Of a stretch of 64,000 nucleotides of DNA, positions 46,833-56,967 are shown piece after piece. Below the pieces are notes generated by a model that had not been told where the DNA came from, did not search any database, and worked only from the letters and a program-made list of their open reading frames with translations. Source of the DNA: Polaribacter dokdonensis (GTDB lineage: Bacteria; Bacteroidota; Bacteroidia; Flavobacteriales; Flavobacteriaceae); NCBI RefSeq assembly GCF_024362345.1, contig NZ_CP101505.1:1260001-1324000 (forward strand), given 5' to 3'. The position numbers and the translations under genes were made by a program. Position 1 is the first letter of the stretch, and each line of letters opens with the position of its first letter.

Positions 46833-47090
46833 CTATTTATCAATAGATCCTAAAACACGTTTCATAAAATTATTTAATGCCTCTTTTTTTGGAGCACCAT
46901 CTTTAATCATTTTATCTACTTCAATTGCTCCATACATATTAGAAATTAACTCACCAATAACATCTAATTCTTCATCTTTTAAAGAAGGAACTTCTGTTAA
47001 AGCCTCTAAAGTTTCTATAGTTTCTAAAACGTAATCTTGATCGTTTTCTTCAATAAAACTGGTTAAATGTTTAATTACTGGTAATTTCAT
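46833..47090 (-). CDS. DUF6952-family protein
   Basis: An 85-residue acidic, all-helical protein (MKLPVIKHLTSFIEENDQDY at the start). It matches the small DUF6952 family that flavobacteria encode next to thioredoxin and peroxiredoxin. No Cys is present, so it is not itself a thiol redox carrier. It starts 3 bp after the thioredoxin gene and is surely co-transcribed with it. Function unknown. Confidence 0.82.
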   Translation of the reverse strand: MKLPVIKHLTSFIEENDQDYVLETIETLEALTEVPSLKDEELDVIGELISNMYGAIEVDKMIKDGAPKKEALNNFMKRVLGSIDK

Positions 47091-47093
47091 AAT

Positions 47094-47402
47094 TTATTGA
47101 ATTTCTGACACTAAGTCTTTTAAAACATCAAACTTATTAGTTTGTGTTTGATTTTTTTTCTCTCCTCCTACAAAAGTTGCAAAAGTTGGTAAGTTGCTTA
47201 CATCTGCCAACTTTCTGCTTTCAGGAAATTTTTCAGCATCTACCATTACAAATTTTATTTCATCATTCTCATTAGCCAATTTTTTAAATTTTGGCTTCAT
47301 AATTCTACAATTTCCACACCAAGTTGCTGAGTATTGTACAATTACTTTCTCATTTCCTTCTACAATAACTTGTAAATTATCTTCTGTTAAATCTTGTACC
47401 AT
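47094..47402 (-). CDS. Thioredoxin-family protein
   Basis: A 102-residue single-domain cytoplasmic thioredoxin. The redox motif is C29-G-N-C32 in SATWCGNCRIMKP, a variant of CGPC with Asn in place of Pro, which should raise the redox potential. The cis-Pro is in NLPTF near residue 79. It sits 63 bp downstream of the peroxiredoxin gene and probably recycles it. Confidence 0.92.
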   Translation of the reverse strand: MVQDLTEDNLQVIVEGNEKVIVQYSATWCGNCRIMKPKFKKLANENDEIKFVMVDAEKFPESRKLADVSNLPTFATFVGGEKKNQTQTNKFDVLKDLVSEIQ

Positions 47403-47465
47403 AATAATTTTCTTTTGAATTATGAGTTGTAAACAAAAGTTTACAACTCATAACCTATATTAAAT

Positions 47466-48107
47466 TTAGTGACTAGCTAAATACTCTTTAGTTCCTTTGG
47501 CATTTGCTTGCATTGCCTCTTTACCTTCTTCCCAATTTGCAGGACAAACTTCTCCATTTTTCTGTACATGAGAATAAGCATCAATTAAACGTAAAAACTC
47601 ATTTACGTTTCTACCAACTGGCATATGGTTAATACCTTCATGAAATACTGTACCTTCTTCGTCAATTAAATAAGTTGCTCTATAAGTTACATTATCACCT
47701 TCTACTTGAACAGTTCCAGTCTCTTCATCATATACTTCATTAGAAATATCTAAAATTCCTAAAATAGATGATAAATTTCTGTTGCTATCTGCTAAAATTG
47801 GGTAAGTAACACCTTCTATACCTCCATTATCTTTAGAAGTACTTAACCAAGCAAAATGCACTTCTGCAGTATCACAAGAAGCACCAATTACTACAGTGTT
47901 TCTTTTTTCGAATTCTGGTAATGCTTCTTGAAAAGCATGTAATTCTGTAGGACATACAAAAGTAAAATCTTTTGGATACCAAAATAACAACACCTTCTTG
48001 TTATTATTTACTGCTTCTTCTAATACATTTAACTTAAATGTATCTCCCAAATCGTTCATTGCGTTTACGTTAAGATCTGGAAATTTTTTACCAACTGCTG
48101 TTGCCAT
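47466..48107 (-). CDS. Typical 2-Cys peroxiredoxin (AhpC/Prx1 type)
   Basis: A 213-residue peroxidase that reduces H2O2, organic peroxides or peroxynitrite. The peroxidatic Cys is C52 in FTFVCPTEL, with Thr and Arg of the active site nearby; the resolving Cys is C188 in GEVCPANW near the C-terminus. It is the first gene of a peroxiredoxin-thioredoxin-DUF6952 operon, divergent from katG, and has a TATATTTG -7 element about 40 bp upstream. Confidence 0.94.
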   Translation of the reverse strand: MATAVGKKFPDLNVNAMNDLGDTFKLNVLEEAVNNNKKVLLFWYPKDFTFVCPTELHAFQEALPEFEKRNTVVIGASCDTAEVHFAWLSTSKDNGGIEGVTYPILADSNRNLSSILGILDISNEVYDEETGTVQVEGDNVTYRATYLIDEEGTVFHEGINHMPVGRNVNEFLRLIDAYSHVQKNGEVCPANWEEGKEAMQANAKGTKEYLASH

Positions 48108-48143
48108 ATTAATTATTATTTATGATTATTATATTTTCAGCTG

Positions 48144-48151
48144 CAAATATA
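48144..48151 (-). promoter_or_regulatory. Bacteroidota -7 element of the peroxiredoxin operon
   Basis: Minus-strand TATATTTG, an exact TAnnTTTG match, 37 bp upstream of the peroxiredoxin ATG. This predicts a short untranslated leader of about 30 bases. Confidence 0.6.
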
Positions 48152-48226
48152 TTTTTAATGCTTACATTCTATGACACATCCCAAACTATTTAATTTATAG
48201 TAGAATAAGCTTTAATTATCTTAATT

Positions 48227-48244
48227 ATTACAAAATTTTATAAT
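48227..48244 (+). promoter_or_regulatory. Palindrome A in the prx-katG divergent region
   Basis: ATTACAAAATTTTATAAT is a nearly perfect dyad around AAAATTTT. A second related dyad lies at 48288. Both lie in the 230-bp region between two peroxide-defence operons, so they could bind a peroxide regulator such as OxyR or PerR. No direct match to a known box is claimed. Confidence 0.4.
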
Positions 48245-48287
48245 CACTTTTACTTATAATTAAATAATTATTATAGATAAAAATTAT

Positions 48288-48304
48288 TTACGAAAATTTT
48301 GTAA
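48288..48304 (+). promoter_or_regulatory. Palindrome B overlapping the katG promoter
   Basis: TTACGAAAATTTTGTAA is a dyad with a one-base offset and resembles palindrome A at 48227. It overlaps the first bases of the katG -7 element, the position expected for a repressor site. Confidence 0.42.
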
Positions 48305-48309
48305 TTTTG
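48302..48309 (+). promoter_or_regulatory. Bacteroidota -7 element of katG
   Basis: TAATTTTG, an exact TAnnTTTG match, 29 bp upstream of the katG ATG. Confidence 0.6.
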
Positions 48310-48325
48310 ATGTAATAATTCTTAA

Positions 48326-50542
<2,217 letters not shown>

Positions 50543-50562
50543 GATTATTATTTCATATAAAT

Positions 50563-50600
50563 AAAAAGAGGAAATATATTACATATTTCCTCTTTTTTTA
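50563..50600. terminator. Bidirectional terminator after katG
   Basis: A 15-bp stem AAAAAGAGGAAATAT (50563-50577) / ATATTTCCTCTTTTT (50583-50597) with loop ATTAC, flanked by A- and T-runs. It serves katG on plus and the operon ending at 50598 on minus. Confidence 0.9.
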
Positions 50601-51149
50601 ATCATTATTTTCATCATCACCTTGCAGTAAAGGATGATCTTCTATATCTAAACCAACTACTTTAATAATACTTACTACTGCATTAAAAAGCATCAAAACA
50701 ACACTAATTAAACCACCACTTAAAATTGAAGAAATAATTAAAGTAGCGTAGTAAATATAAGTATACCAATCACTTGGCACATTATCTGCTTCAGTAACTG
50801 GTAGGTTAAAAAACTGAAATATAATCATAGCTGCAACGAAAACAACTGTATCAATTTTTGCAATTAAAATTATGTGCTTATAATGACTTTTATTCAATTT
50901 AGATTTAGACCCAGAGCTAACGCTTATTAAAGTTAATAACAACGCTAAAATTGTAGCTGATGCTAATACAATTGTATTACAAAGTGTATTAAAACCTGGT
51001 AAAGATGAACGTATTAATTCTTTTGCTTCATAACCACTTAAATTACCTAAAGCAAATGCACCTATTCCTGTAAAAATAGTTGCAATTACTCCACCAATTA
51101 TAGCACGTTTATTGTAATTAGATAAGTTTAAAAATTTAAATATGTCCAT
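50598..51149 (-). CDS. Hypothetical four-helix membrane protein
   Basis: A 183-residue protein with four hydrophobic segments, at about 17-38, 57-78, 95-115 and 130-165, and an acidic C-terminus (DDENND). I do not recognise a family. Its ATG shares bases with the stop of the sigma-54 regulator gene upstream (TAATG), so its translation is coupled to that gene. It is the last gene of the operon starting at 56317. Confidence 0.8.
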   Translation of the reverse strand: MDIFKFLNLSNYNKRAIIGGVIATIFTGIGAFALGNLSGYEAKELIRSSLPGFNTLCNTIVLASATILALLLTLISVSSGSKSKLNKSHYKHIILIAKIDTVVFVAAMIIFQFFNLPVTEADNVPSDWYTYIYYATLIISSILSGGLISVVLMLFNAVVSIIKVVGLDIEDHPLLQGDDENND

Positions 51150-52312
51150 TATTTACTTGCAAATAACTTAATATCATTTGCAGAAACCTCTTTTTCACCT
51201 AATATAATTAAGCGTTCTACAACATTTCTTAACTCTCTAATATTACCTGTCCAATCGTATTTTTGTAAAAGTACTATAGCTTCATCAGAAAATATTTTTC
51301 TTGGAGTACCTTGCTCTTGAGATATTTTTGCTGCAAAGAAGTCTACTAATAATGGTACATCTTCTCTCCTATCATTTAAGGAAGGTACTTTAATTAAAAT
51401 TACAGCTAATCTGTGATACAAATCTTCTCTAAATCTGCCTTCTGCAATTTCCTGTTTTAAGTTTTTATTGGTTGCTGCAACAATTCTTACATTAACCTTA
51501 ATATCTTTATCAGAACCAACTCTTTGTATTTTATTTTCTTGTAAAGCTCGTAGTACTTTTGCTTGTGCAGATAAACTCATGTCTCCTATTTCATCAAGAA
51601 AAATGGTACCTCCATTTGCAGCTTCAAATTTACCTGCTCTATCTTTATTAGCTCCTGTAAAAGAACCTTTTACATGACCAAAAAGCTCACTTTCTATTAA
51701 CTCTGATGGAATTGCAGCACAGTTTACCTCGATCATTGGTGCTTTAGAACGTGCAGACTTTTCATGAAGCCAATGTGCAACTAACTCCTTACCTGTTCCA
51801 TTGGGGCCTGTAATTAACACTCTTGCATCTGTATCTGCAACTTTTTCTATAATATCTTTAATATGAGAAATTGCATCACTCTCACCTATCATTTCGTAAT
51901 TCTTGCTTACTTTTTTCTTAAGTCTTTTATTTTCTACAACTAAAACCTTTTTGTCTAAGGCGTTTCTTACTGTATTTAAAAGTCTATTTAAATCTGGTGG
52001 TTTAGATATGTAATCAAATGCTCCTAAACGCATTGTATTTACTGCTGTATCTAAATCTCCATGACCAGATATCATAACAATTGGCACTTCAGGTTTTATT
52101 TTCTTGGCTTTTTCTAAAACCTCAACCCCATCCATTTTTGGCATTTTAATATCGCAAAGAACTAAATCATAATCATTATTTTTTATCATTTCCATTCCTT
52201 GCAAACCATCTTCTGCTTCCTCTACATTATAGGCATCATTTTCTTCAGAAATAATTTTCTTTAATACCCTACGAATTGCAGCTTCATCCTCTATAATTAA
52301 TATTTTTGACAT
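51149..52312 (-). CDS. NtrC-like sigma-54 response regulator lacking the Fis DNA-binding domain
   Basis: A 387-residue regulator. The receiver domain (1-120) has phospho-acceptor D54 (LVLCDIKMPKMDG). The AAA+ domain has Walker A GPNGTGKE (169-176), the sigma-54 loop GSFTGA (216-221, variant of GAFTGA), Walker B IFLDEIGD (237-244), the arginine finger region near 295-302 and GNIRELRN (357-364). The protein stops soon after, with no C-terminal helix-turn-helix, so it may activate sigma-54 RNA polymerase without binding DNA itself. No histidine kinase is adjacent. It starts directly after the DUF6268 gene. Confidence 0.92.
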   Translation of the reverse strand: MSKILIIEDEAAIRRVLKKIISEENDAYNVEEAEDGLQGMEMIKNNDYDLVLCDIKMPKMDGVEVLEKAKKIKPEVPIVMISGHGDLDTAVNTMRLGAFDYISKPPDLNRLLNTVRNALDKKVLVVENKRLKKKVSKNYEMIGESDAISHIKDIIEKVADTDARVLITGPNGTGKELVAHWLHEKSARSKAPMIEVNCAAIPSELIESELFGHVKGSFTGANKDRAGKFEAANGGTIFLDEIGDMSLSAQAKVLRALQENKIQRVGSDKDIKVNVRIVAATNKNLKQEIAEGRFREDLYHRLAVILIKVPSLNDRREDVPLLVDFFAAKISQEQGTPRKIFSDEAIVLLQKYDWTGNIRELRNVVERLIILGEKEVSANDIKLFASK

Positions 52313-53185
52313 CTATATTTTAAATTTTATTCCTGTTCGTAAATAAAATGCATTTACTCGATCTAAAGTAAAAACATTTTCTCTGTCTTTATCTCTTAAA
52401 ACATTGTTCATTCTAAGTGTATAACCTGTATATGTATATAGAACCAAATGTTTATTTAATAAATATTCATAGCCTAAACCAGAAACCACAACAGATAATG
52501 AAACATTATCTACCTGCTGATTTAATACTGCTGTAGGCCTTTGTAAATGTGCAAAATAACCATCTATGCTAACAAATGCTTGTATGGTATTTTTTTCTTT
52601 AAAGTAATATTTTACATTCGACTTTGGAACTCCTGCATTAAAAGACCAAGATTCATTTACTTGTCTAAAATAACTTACAAATGGTAATGGAAAAGGTATA
52701 CCTGTGGTTGTATTATAAGTTAAACCTAGAATTAATCTATAAGGCCTTTTTAAGGTTGTCGCTTTAGTTCTATCATTCACAAAGAACACACCACCATTTA
52801 AAAACAAATCATCTCCTGTAATTTTTTCTGTTAAGGTAGATGCTAATCTTGGTGTTATTTTAAATCCAGTTCTCCACCTTTCATTTATCTTAAAGGTGTA
52901 TCCTAAATTAATATCGATTACTGTAAGAGTTTCTAAAAGTGATTTATCAAAAGGATAGGCATCATTTAAATTTAAAAAAATTCTATTGTATTCTGCACCC
53001 ACAAAAATATATCTGTCCTTTTTTAATTTTATAGGATAATTAAGTAACGCTCTAATTCTTGTGTATTGATCTTCTGAATTACTTTTAGGAATAAAAGAAT
53101 ATTCTAGCCTCGCTAAATCTGTAAGTTGGGCATTCGAAATACCTACTGACAATAGAAACAGCAGCACCAAAAGACTCTTTTTCAT
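52313..53185 (-). CDS. DUF6268-type outer-membrane beta-barrel protein
   Basis: A 290-residue exported protein (signal MKKSLLVLLFLLSVGISNAQ, cleavage after about residue 19). It consists of repeated amphipathic beta strands (YIFVGAEYNRIFLN, WRTGFKITPRLAST, YLRTGIKFKI) and ends with an aromatic-basic strand suitable for BAM insertion. It fits the DUF6268 family of flavobacterial outer-membrane proteins. No function is known. It is in the ABC-MscS-regulator operon with no spacer to the regulator gene. Confidence 0.8.
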   Translation of the reverse strand: MKKSLLVLLFLLSVGISNAQLTDLARLEYSFIPKSNSEDQYTRIRALLNYPIKLKKDRYIFVGAEYNRIFLNLNDAYPFDKSLLETLTVIDINLGYTFKINERWRTGFKITPRLASTLTEKITGDDLFLNGGVFFVNDRTKATTLKRPYRLILGLTYNTTTGIPFPLPFVSYFRQVNESWSFNAGVPKSNVKYYFKEKNTIQAFVSIDGYFAHLQRPTAVLNQQVDNVSLSVVVSGLGYEYLLNKHLVLYTYTGYTLRMNNVLRDKDRENVFTLDRVNAFYLRTGIKFKI

Positions 53186-53190
53186 AGTTA

Positions 53191-54057
53191 TTATTTTTCA
53201 CTAAACATATGCACATCTCTTTGAGGAAAAGGAATGGTTATGTTATTTTCTCTAAAAGCTTTATCTATCTCAAAGCGAATATTACTTTGGGTAAATCTAA
53301 CCTCGAAACTGTTATTTAAGGTAAATGCAACTTTAAAATTTAAACTACTATCTGCAAAATCTGTAAATAATACTACAGGAGCAGGATTTTCTAAAACAGT
53401 AGGTTGTGCAGTTGCAACCTCTAGCAATATTTTTTTTACTAACTCTACATCTGAACCATATGCAACACCAACATCTACACTTTCTCTAGTTTCAGTTCCA
53501 TTTTCGGTCCAATTAAATAAAATATTAGTTAAATATAAGTGATTTGGAATTACCAATACTTTGTTATCAATAGTTACTGCTCTAGTTGTTCTTAATCGAA
53601 TATCTAAAACACGCCCTACTTTACCTTCTAATTCTATAATATCTCCAACATGAACAGATTGATCTACTAAAATTATAATTCCAGAAAAAATATCTTGAAA
53701 CAAAGTCTGCAAAGCTAAACCTACACCAATTAAAAGAGCTGCTGAAGCTGCAAAAACAGCTGTTACATTTACTCCTGATGTATGCATTGCAATTAAGAAT
53801 ATGATTAAAAAGACAATCCATCTTATATAACCAAACACAGTAACAAACTTAAGTTTGTCATTATTTGGCATATTTCTAGTAATAAACTTTCTAAATAGTT
53901 TTAAAACAAATGATGTTACTACTAAAGCAACAACTACAAAAAGTAATCCTCTTACAGTAATACTTATTTCTTCACTAAAAATAAATTTAAAGTCTAAAAT
54001 AGAAGTTGTTTCTTCAACAATAGTGTCTTTAACTTTTTCTAAGGTTTCTTGTTGCAT
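53191..54057 (-). CDS. MscS-family mechanosensitive ion channel
   Basis: A 288-residue inner-membrane channel that releases solutes on hypo-osmotic stress. Three transmembrane helices (about 32-52, 72-90, 98-122) are followed by the beta domain. The pore-lining helix is VNVTAVFAASAALLIGVGLA, then QTLFQDIFSGIIILVDQSVHVGD, matching the MscS TM3/beta-domain junction. The 28-residue N-terminal extension is acidic. Its start abuts the ABC permease stop. Confidence 0.94.
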   Translation of the reverse strand: MQQETLEKVKDTIVEETTSILDFKFIFSEEISITVRGLLFVVVALVVTSFVLKLFRKFITRNMPNNDKLKFVTVFGYIRWIVFLIIFLIAMHTSGVNVTAVFAASAALLIGVGLALQTLFQDIFSGIIILVDQSVHVGDIIELEGKVGRVLDIRLRTTRAVTIDNKVLVIPNHLYLTNILFNWTENGTETRESVDVGVAYGSDVELVKKILLEVATAQPTVLENPAPVVLFTDFADSSLNFKVAFTLNNSFEVRFTQSNIRFEIDKAFRENNITIPFPQRDVHMFSEK

Positions 54058-55383
54058 TTATCCTTTATATTTTAACCATTTGTACAAATCTTTATACGTT
54101 GGTTTTTTACCATACATTAAAATACCAACTCTATATATTTTGGCTGCCAACCAAACCATAAAAACAAAAGTAACTAAAAGCAAGGTCATAGAAATTGCTA
54201 GTTCGTACCAAGAAACTCCAAAAGGAACTCTCATTAACATAACAATAGGGCTTGTTAAAGGTATGTAAGAAAATGCTACAGAAATTGGTCCATGAGGATC
54301 ACTAATTACAGTTGCAAACCCTACATAAACTGCCAAAATTAATGGCAACATAATTGGTAACATAAATTGCTGGGTGTCTGTTTCATTATCTACAGCAGCT
54401 CCAACTGCAGCAAATAAAGAACTGTATAACATGTAACCTCCTAAGAAATAAAAGATGAATAATAAGAAAAGTTTTAATATTGGTAATCTTAAAATTTCCT
54501 GAACAATTACTTGCATTTTATCTGCACCTGCTGCTTGTTTTGCAGCCTCTAATTGTTCTGCAGATATATTTTCGGTTTGCATTTCTACCATATCAACTCC
54601 AAATACAGAAGATGCCACTGTTGTAATTATAAAAATGATAATACCCCAAATAAAGAATTGTAACAAACCTGCAGAAGCATTACCAATAATTTTACCCAGC
54701 ATTAATTGAAACGGTTTTACAGAAGATACTATAACTTCTATAATTCTACTTGTCTTTTCTTCAATAACACTTCTCATTACAGATGTTCCATAGACCATAA
54801 CAAAAACCATCAATAAATAACCTGCTATGGCTCCTACTCCTATTTTTAAGCCGTTTATTAATTTGGATGATTCTTCTCCAGAAAAATTATACATTTTAAT
54901 ATCAGACTGCACTCTAGATGCGTTAATTTTATCAATATCAATTCCGAAGTTATTTAATTTTTCATTTCGAATTTTAGATTCTACTTTACCTTCTAAAGAA
55001 TTCATTACAGACATTCCTGGAGAATCTTTTGAATAAAATTCTATAGATTTTGCTAAGATTTCTAAACTATCTTGTTGTGGTATTATAAGCGCTCCATAAA
55101 AATCACCTTCCTCTACTTTCTTCTTTGTTTCTTCTACTCCATAAGAAGTAAAGTCTTTATAATGTAGTGATTTAGTGTCTTTAAAATCTTCTTTAGAAAA
55201 TAAACCAGAATTATCTACATAAACAATTTCTTTAATTTTCTCATCGTTCTTTTTCATTAAGAAAAAAACCAAAGCACCCATTCCTACCATAATTAGCGGA
55301 CTCAAAAAAGTCATCACTATAAACGATTTATTACGAACCTTAGCAATAAATTCTCTCTGTATAATTAGTTTTAATTTACTCAT
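54058..55383 (-). CDS. ABC-2 type transporter permease (NatB-like)
   Basis: A 441-residue permease with an N-terminal TM (SFIVMTFLSPLIMVGMGALVFFL), a large extracytoplasmic domain (about 45-185) and about five C-terminal TMs. The phrase GTSVMRSVIEEKTSRIIEVIVSSVKPFQLMLGKI is typical of NatB/ABC-2 permeases. It pairs with the ATPase encoded 4 bp upstream. The exported substrate is not known; Na+ or a peptide are family possibilities. Confidence 0.92.
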   Translation of the reverse strand: MSKLKLIIQREFIAKVRNKSFIVMTFLSPLIMVGMGALVFFLMKKNDEKIKEIVYVDNSGLFSKEDFKDTKSLHYKDFTSYGVEETKKKVEEGDFYGALIIPQQDSLEILAKSIEFYSKDSPGMSVMNSLEGKVESKIRNEKLNNFGIDIDKINASRVQSDIKMYNFSGEESSKLINGLKIGVGAIAGYLLMVFVMVYGTSVMRSVIEEKTSRIIEVIVSSVKPFQLMLGKIIGNASAGLLQFFIWGIIIFIITTVASSVFGVDMVEMQTENISAEQLEAAKQAAGADKMQVIVQEILRLPILKLFLLFIFYFLGGYMLYSSLFAAVGAAVDNETDTQQFMLPIMLPLILAVYVGFATVISDPHGPISVAFSYIPLTSPIVMLMRVPFGVSWYELAISMTLLLVTFVFMVWLAAKIYRVGILMYGKKPTYKDLYKWLKYKG

Positions 55384-55387
55384 CTTC

Positions 55388-56317
55388 TTATTGATTTTTA
55401 CTTACTGCCTGAATAAAAATATCGTTTGCACTTGGTATTAACTCTACAAAATGTTGTACTTGACCTTTACTTGTTAAAAAAGATAACAAATCATTAGAAG
55501 AATCATTTGCTCCTAATTTCACATTCATAGTCAATTCATTTCCTAACAATTTAAAGTCTGCAGGAAAAACCTGAAAACTCTCTTTTAAACTCGCTTCTAC
55601 CTCTTTTGGATTTGATGTATGTAAACCAACTTGAAAGGTATTGGTTCTAAACTGACGTTTAATATCAGATAATTTACCATCTAAAATTTTGTTAGATTTA
55701 TTAATAAGCGCAATTTCATCACACATTTCTTCTACAGACTCCATTCTATGGGTAGAAAAAATAATGGTAGCTCCTTCATCTCTTAATTGCAGAATCTCCT
55801 TTGCAATAATTTGAGCGTTTATAGGATCAAAACCAGAAAAAGGTTCATCAAAAATTAATAATTTAGGATTGTGCATTACAGTTACAATAAACTGCACTTT
55901 TTGAGCCATTCCTTTAGAGAGTTCTTCAATTTTCTTATTCCACCAAGCCATTATATCAAACTTCTCAAACCAATATTTTAGTCTTTTCTTAGCTTCTGCT
56001 TTACTTAAACCTTTTAATTGTGCCAAGTACAAAGCTTGTTCACCAACCTTCATCGATTTATACAAACCACGTTCTTCTGGTAAATAACCAATATCTGCTG
56101 TATGTTTTGGTGCTAATGGCTCTCCATCTAAAAAAACGGTTCCAGAATCAGCCATCGTAATTTGGTTGATAATTCTAATTAAAGAAGTTTTACCTGCTCC
56201 ATTTGGTCCTAATAAACCATAAACACTACCTTTTGGTATATGGATAGACACATCATTCAATGCCCTAAAATCTCCATAATTCTTTACAACATTATTAATT
56301 TCTAATAAATTACTCAT
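55388..56317 (-). CDS. ABC transporter ATP-binding protein with DUF4162-type C-terminus
   Basis: A 309-residue ATPase. Walker A GPNGAGKTS (about 38-46), Q-loop region, signature LSKGMAQK (a variant of LSGGQ), Walker B LLIFDEP and the H-loop STHRMESVEEM are present. The C-terminal 90 residues form the DUF4162 domain found on NatA-type ATPases. It is the first gene of a six-gene minus-strand operon: ATPase, permease, MscS, DUF6268, NtrC-like regulator, membrane protein. Confidence 0.95.
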   Translation of the reverse strand: MSNLLEINNVVKNYGDFRALNDVSIHIPKGSVYGLLGPNGAGKTSLIRIINQITMADSGTVFLDGEPLAPKHTADIGYLPEERGLYKSMKVGEQALYLAQLKGLSKAEAKKRLKYWFEKFDIMAWWNKKIEELSKGMAQKVQFIVTVMHNPKLLIFDEPFSGFDPINAQIIAKEILQLRDEGATIIFSTHRMESVEEMCDEIALINKSNKILDGKLSDIKRQFRTNTFQVGLHTSNPKEVEASLKESFQVFPADFKLLGNELTMNVKLGANDSSNDLLSFLTSKGQVQHFVELIPSANDIFIQAVSKNQ

Positions 56318-56359
56318 TGGCTTTTTAATTAATTGAATTCAAAAAGAAAACTCTTCTTA

Positions 56360-56367
56360 CAAACTTA
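56360..56367 (-). promoter_or_regulatory. Bacteroidota -7 element of the ABC/MscS operon
   Basis: Minus-strand TAAGTTTG, an exact TAnnTTTG match, 43 bp upstream of the ATPase start. Confidence 0.55.
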
Positions 56368-56421
56368 CATATTTTAATTAGTAAAGAAAACATAGATAAT
56401 GTTACAAATAAATAAAATGTT

Positions 56422-56478
56422 AAATTTACTATGCATGCATAACTTTTTTTAAATTTACTATGCATGCATAGTAAATTT
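56422..56478 (+). promoter_or_regulatory. Double MarR operator upstream of the fad operon
   Basis: AAATTTACTATGCATGCATA occurs at 56422-56441 and again at 56451-56470, a direct repeat with a 29-bp period. The second copy extends to a perfect 28-bp palindrome (56451-56478). It ends 4 bp before the -7 element of the MarR gene, so a MarR dimer bound here would cover the promoter. Confidence 0.8.
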
Positions 56479-56481
56479 TTA

Positions 56482-56489
56482 TATCTTTG
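56482..56489 (+). promoter_or_regulatory. Bacteroidota -7 element of the marR-fadNAE operon
   Basis: TATCTTTG, an exact TAnnTTTG match, ending only 5 bp before the MarR ATG at 56495. Transcription would start at or next to the start codon, predicting a leaderless or nearly leaderless mRNA. Confidence 0.65.
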
Positions 56490-56494
56490 ATGTC

Positions 56495-56950
56495 ATGGAT
56501 AAAAATAAATCTATAGATCATCAATTACGAGCAACTTGGCAAGCAGTTGCAAAAATGTATAATGAACAAGCTACAAACTATAGTAGTACAATGTCTATGG
56601 CATTTGTTTTACTTACTATAGACAAAGATAAAGGTACACCAAGTACTGCATTAGGGCCTTTAATGGGTATGGAACCAACAAGTCTTTCTAGAATTTTAAA
56701 ATCAATGGAAGAAAAAGGTGCAATTTCTAGAGAAAAAAACCCAGATGATGGTAGAAGTGTAATTATTAAACTTACAGATTATGGTTTAGAAATGCGTAAG
56801 TTTTCTAAAAGCCATGTATATCAGTTTAATAATGTAGTGAGAGAATATGTTACAGAAGACGAATTAGAATCTTTCTTTAAAGTGATGGTTACCATCAATA
56901 AACTAATTGCTGAAAAGAAAATTTTTGAACCTATTAATCAAGATAAATAA
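56495..56950 (+). CDS. MarR-family transcriptional regulator of fatty-acid oxidation
   Basis: A 151-residue winged-helix regulator: GPLMGMEPTSLSRILKSMEEKGAISREKNPDDGRSVIIKLTDYG holds the recognition helix and the wing, with the DGRS wing tip. It is the first gene of the fadNAE operon, 17 bp upstream of fadN. The palindromic operator in its promoter suggests autorepression and control of beta-oxidation, presumably relieved by a fatty acid or acyl-CoA. Confidence 0.93.
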   Translation: MDKNKSIDHQLRATWQAVAKMYNEQATNYSSTMSMAFVLLTIDKDKGTPSTALGPLMGMEPTSLSRILKSMEEKGAISREKNPDDGRSVIIKLTDYGLEMRKFSKSHVYQFNNVVREYVTEDELESFFKVMVTINKLIAEKKIFEPINQDK

Positions 56951-56967
56951 AATCAAACTATAAACAA

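Noticed and set aside
53855..54268. 137-codon plus-strand frame across the MscS and ABC permease genes
   Set aside because: It overlaps two well-supported minus-strand genes and has low-complexity Lys/Thr/Ser composition.
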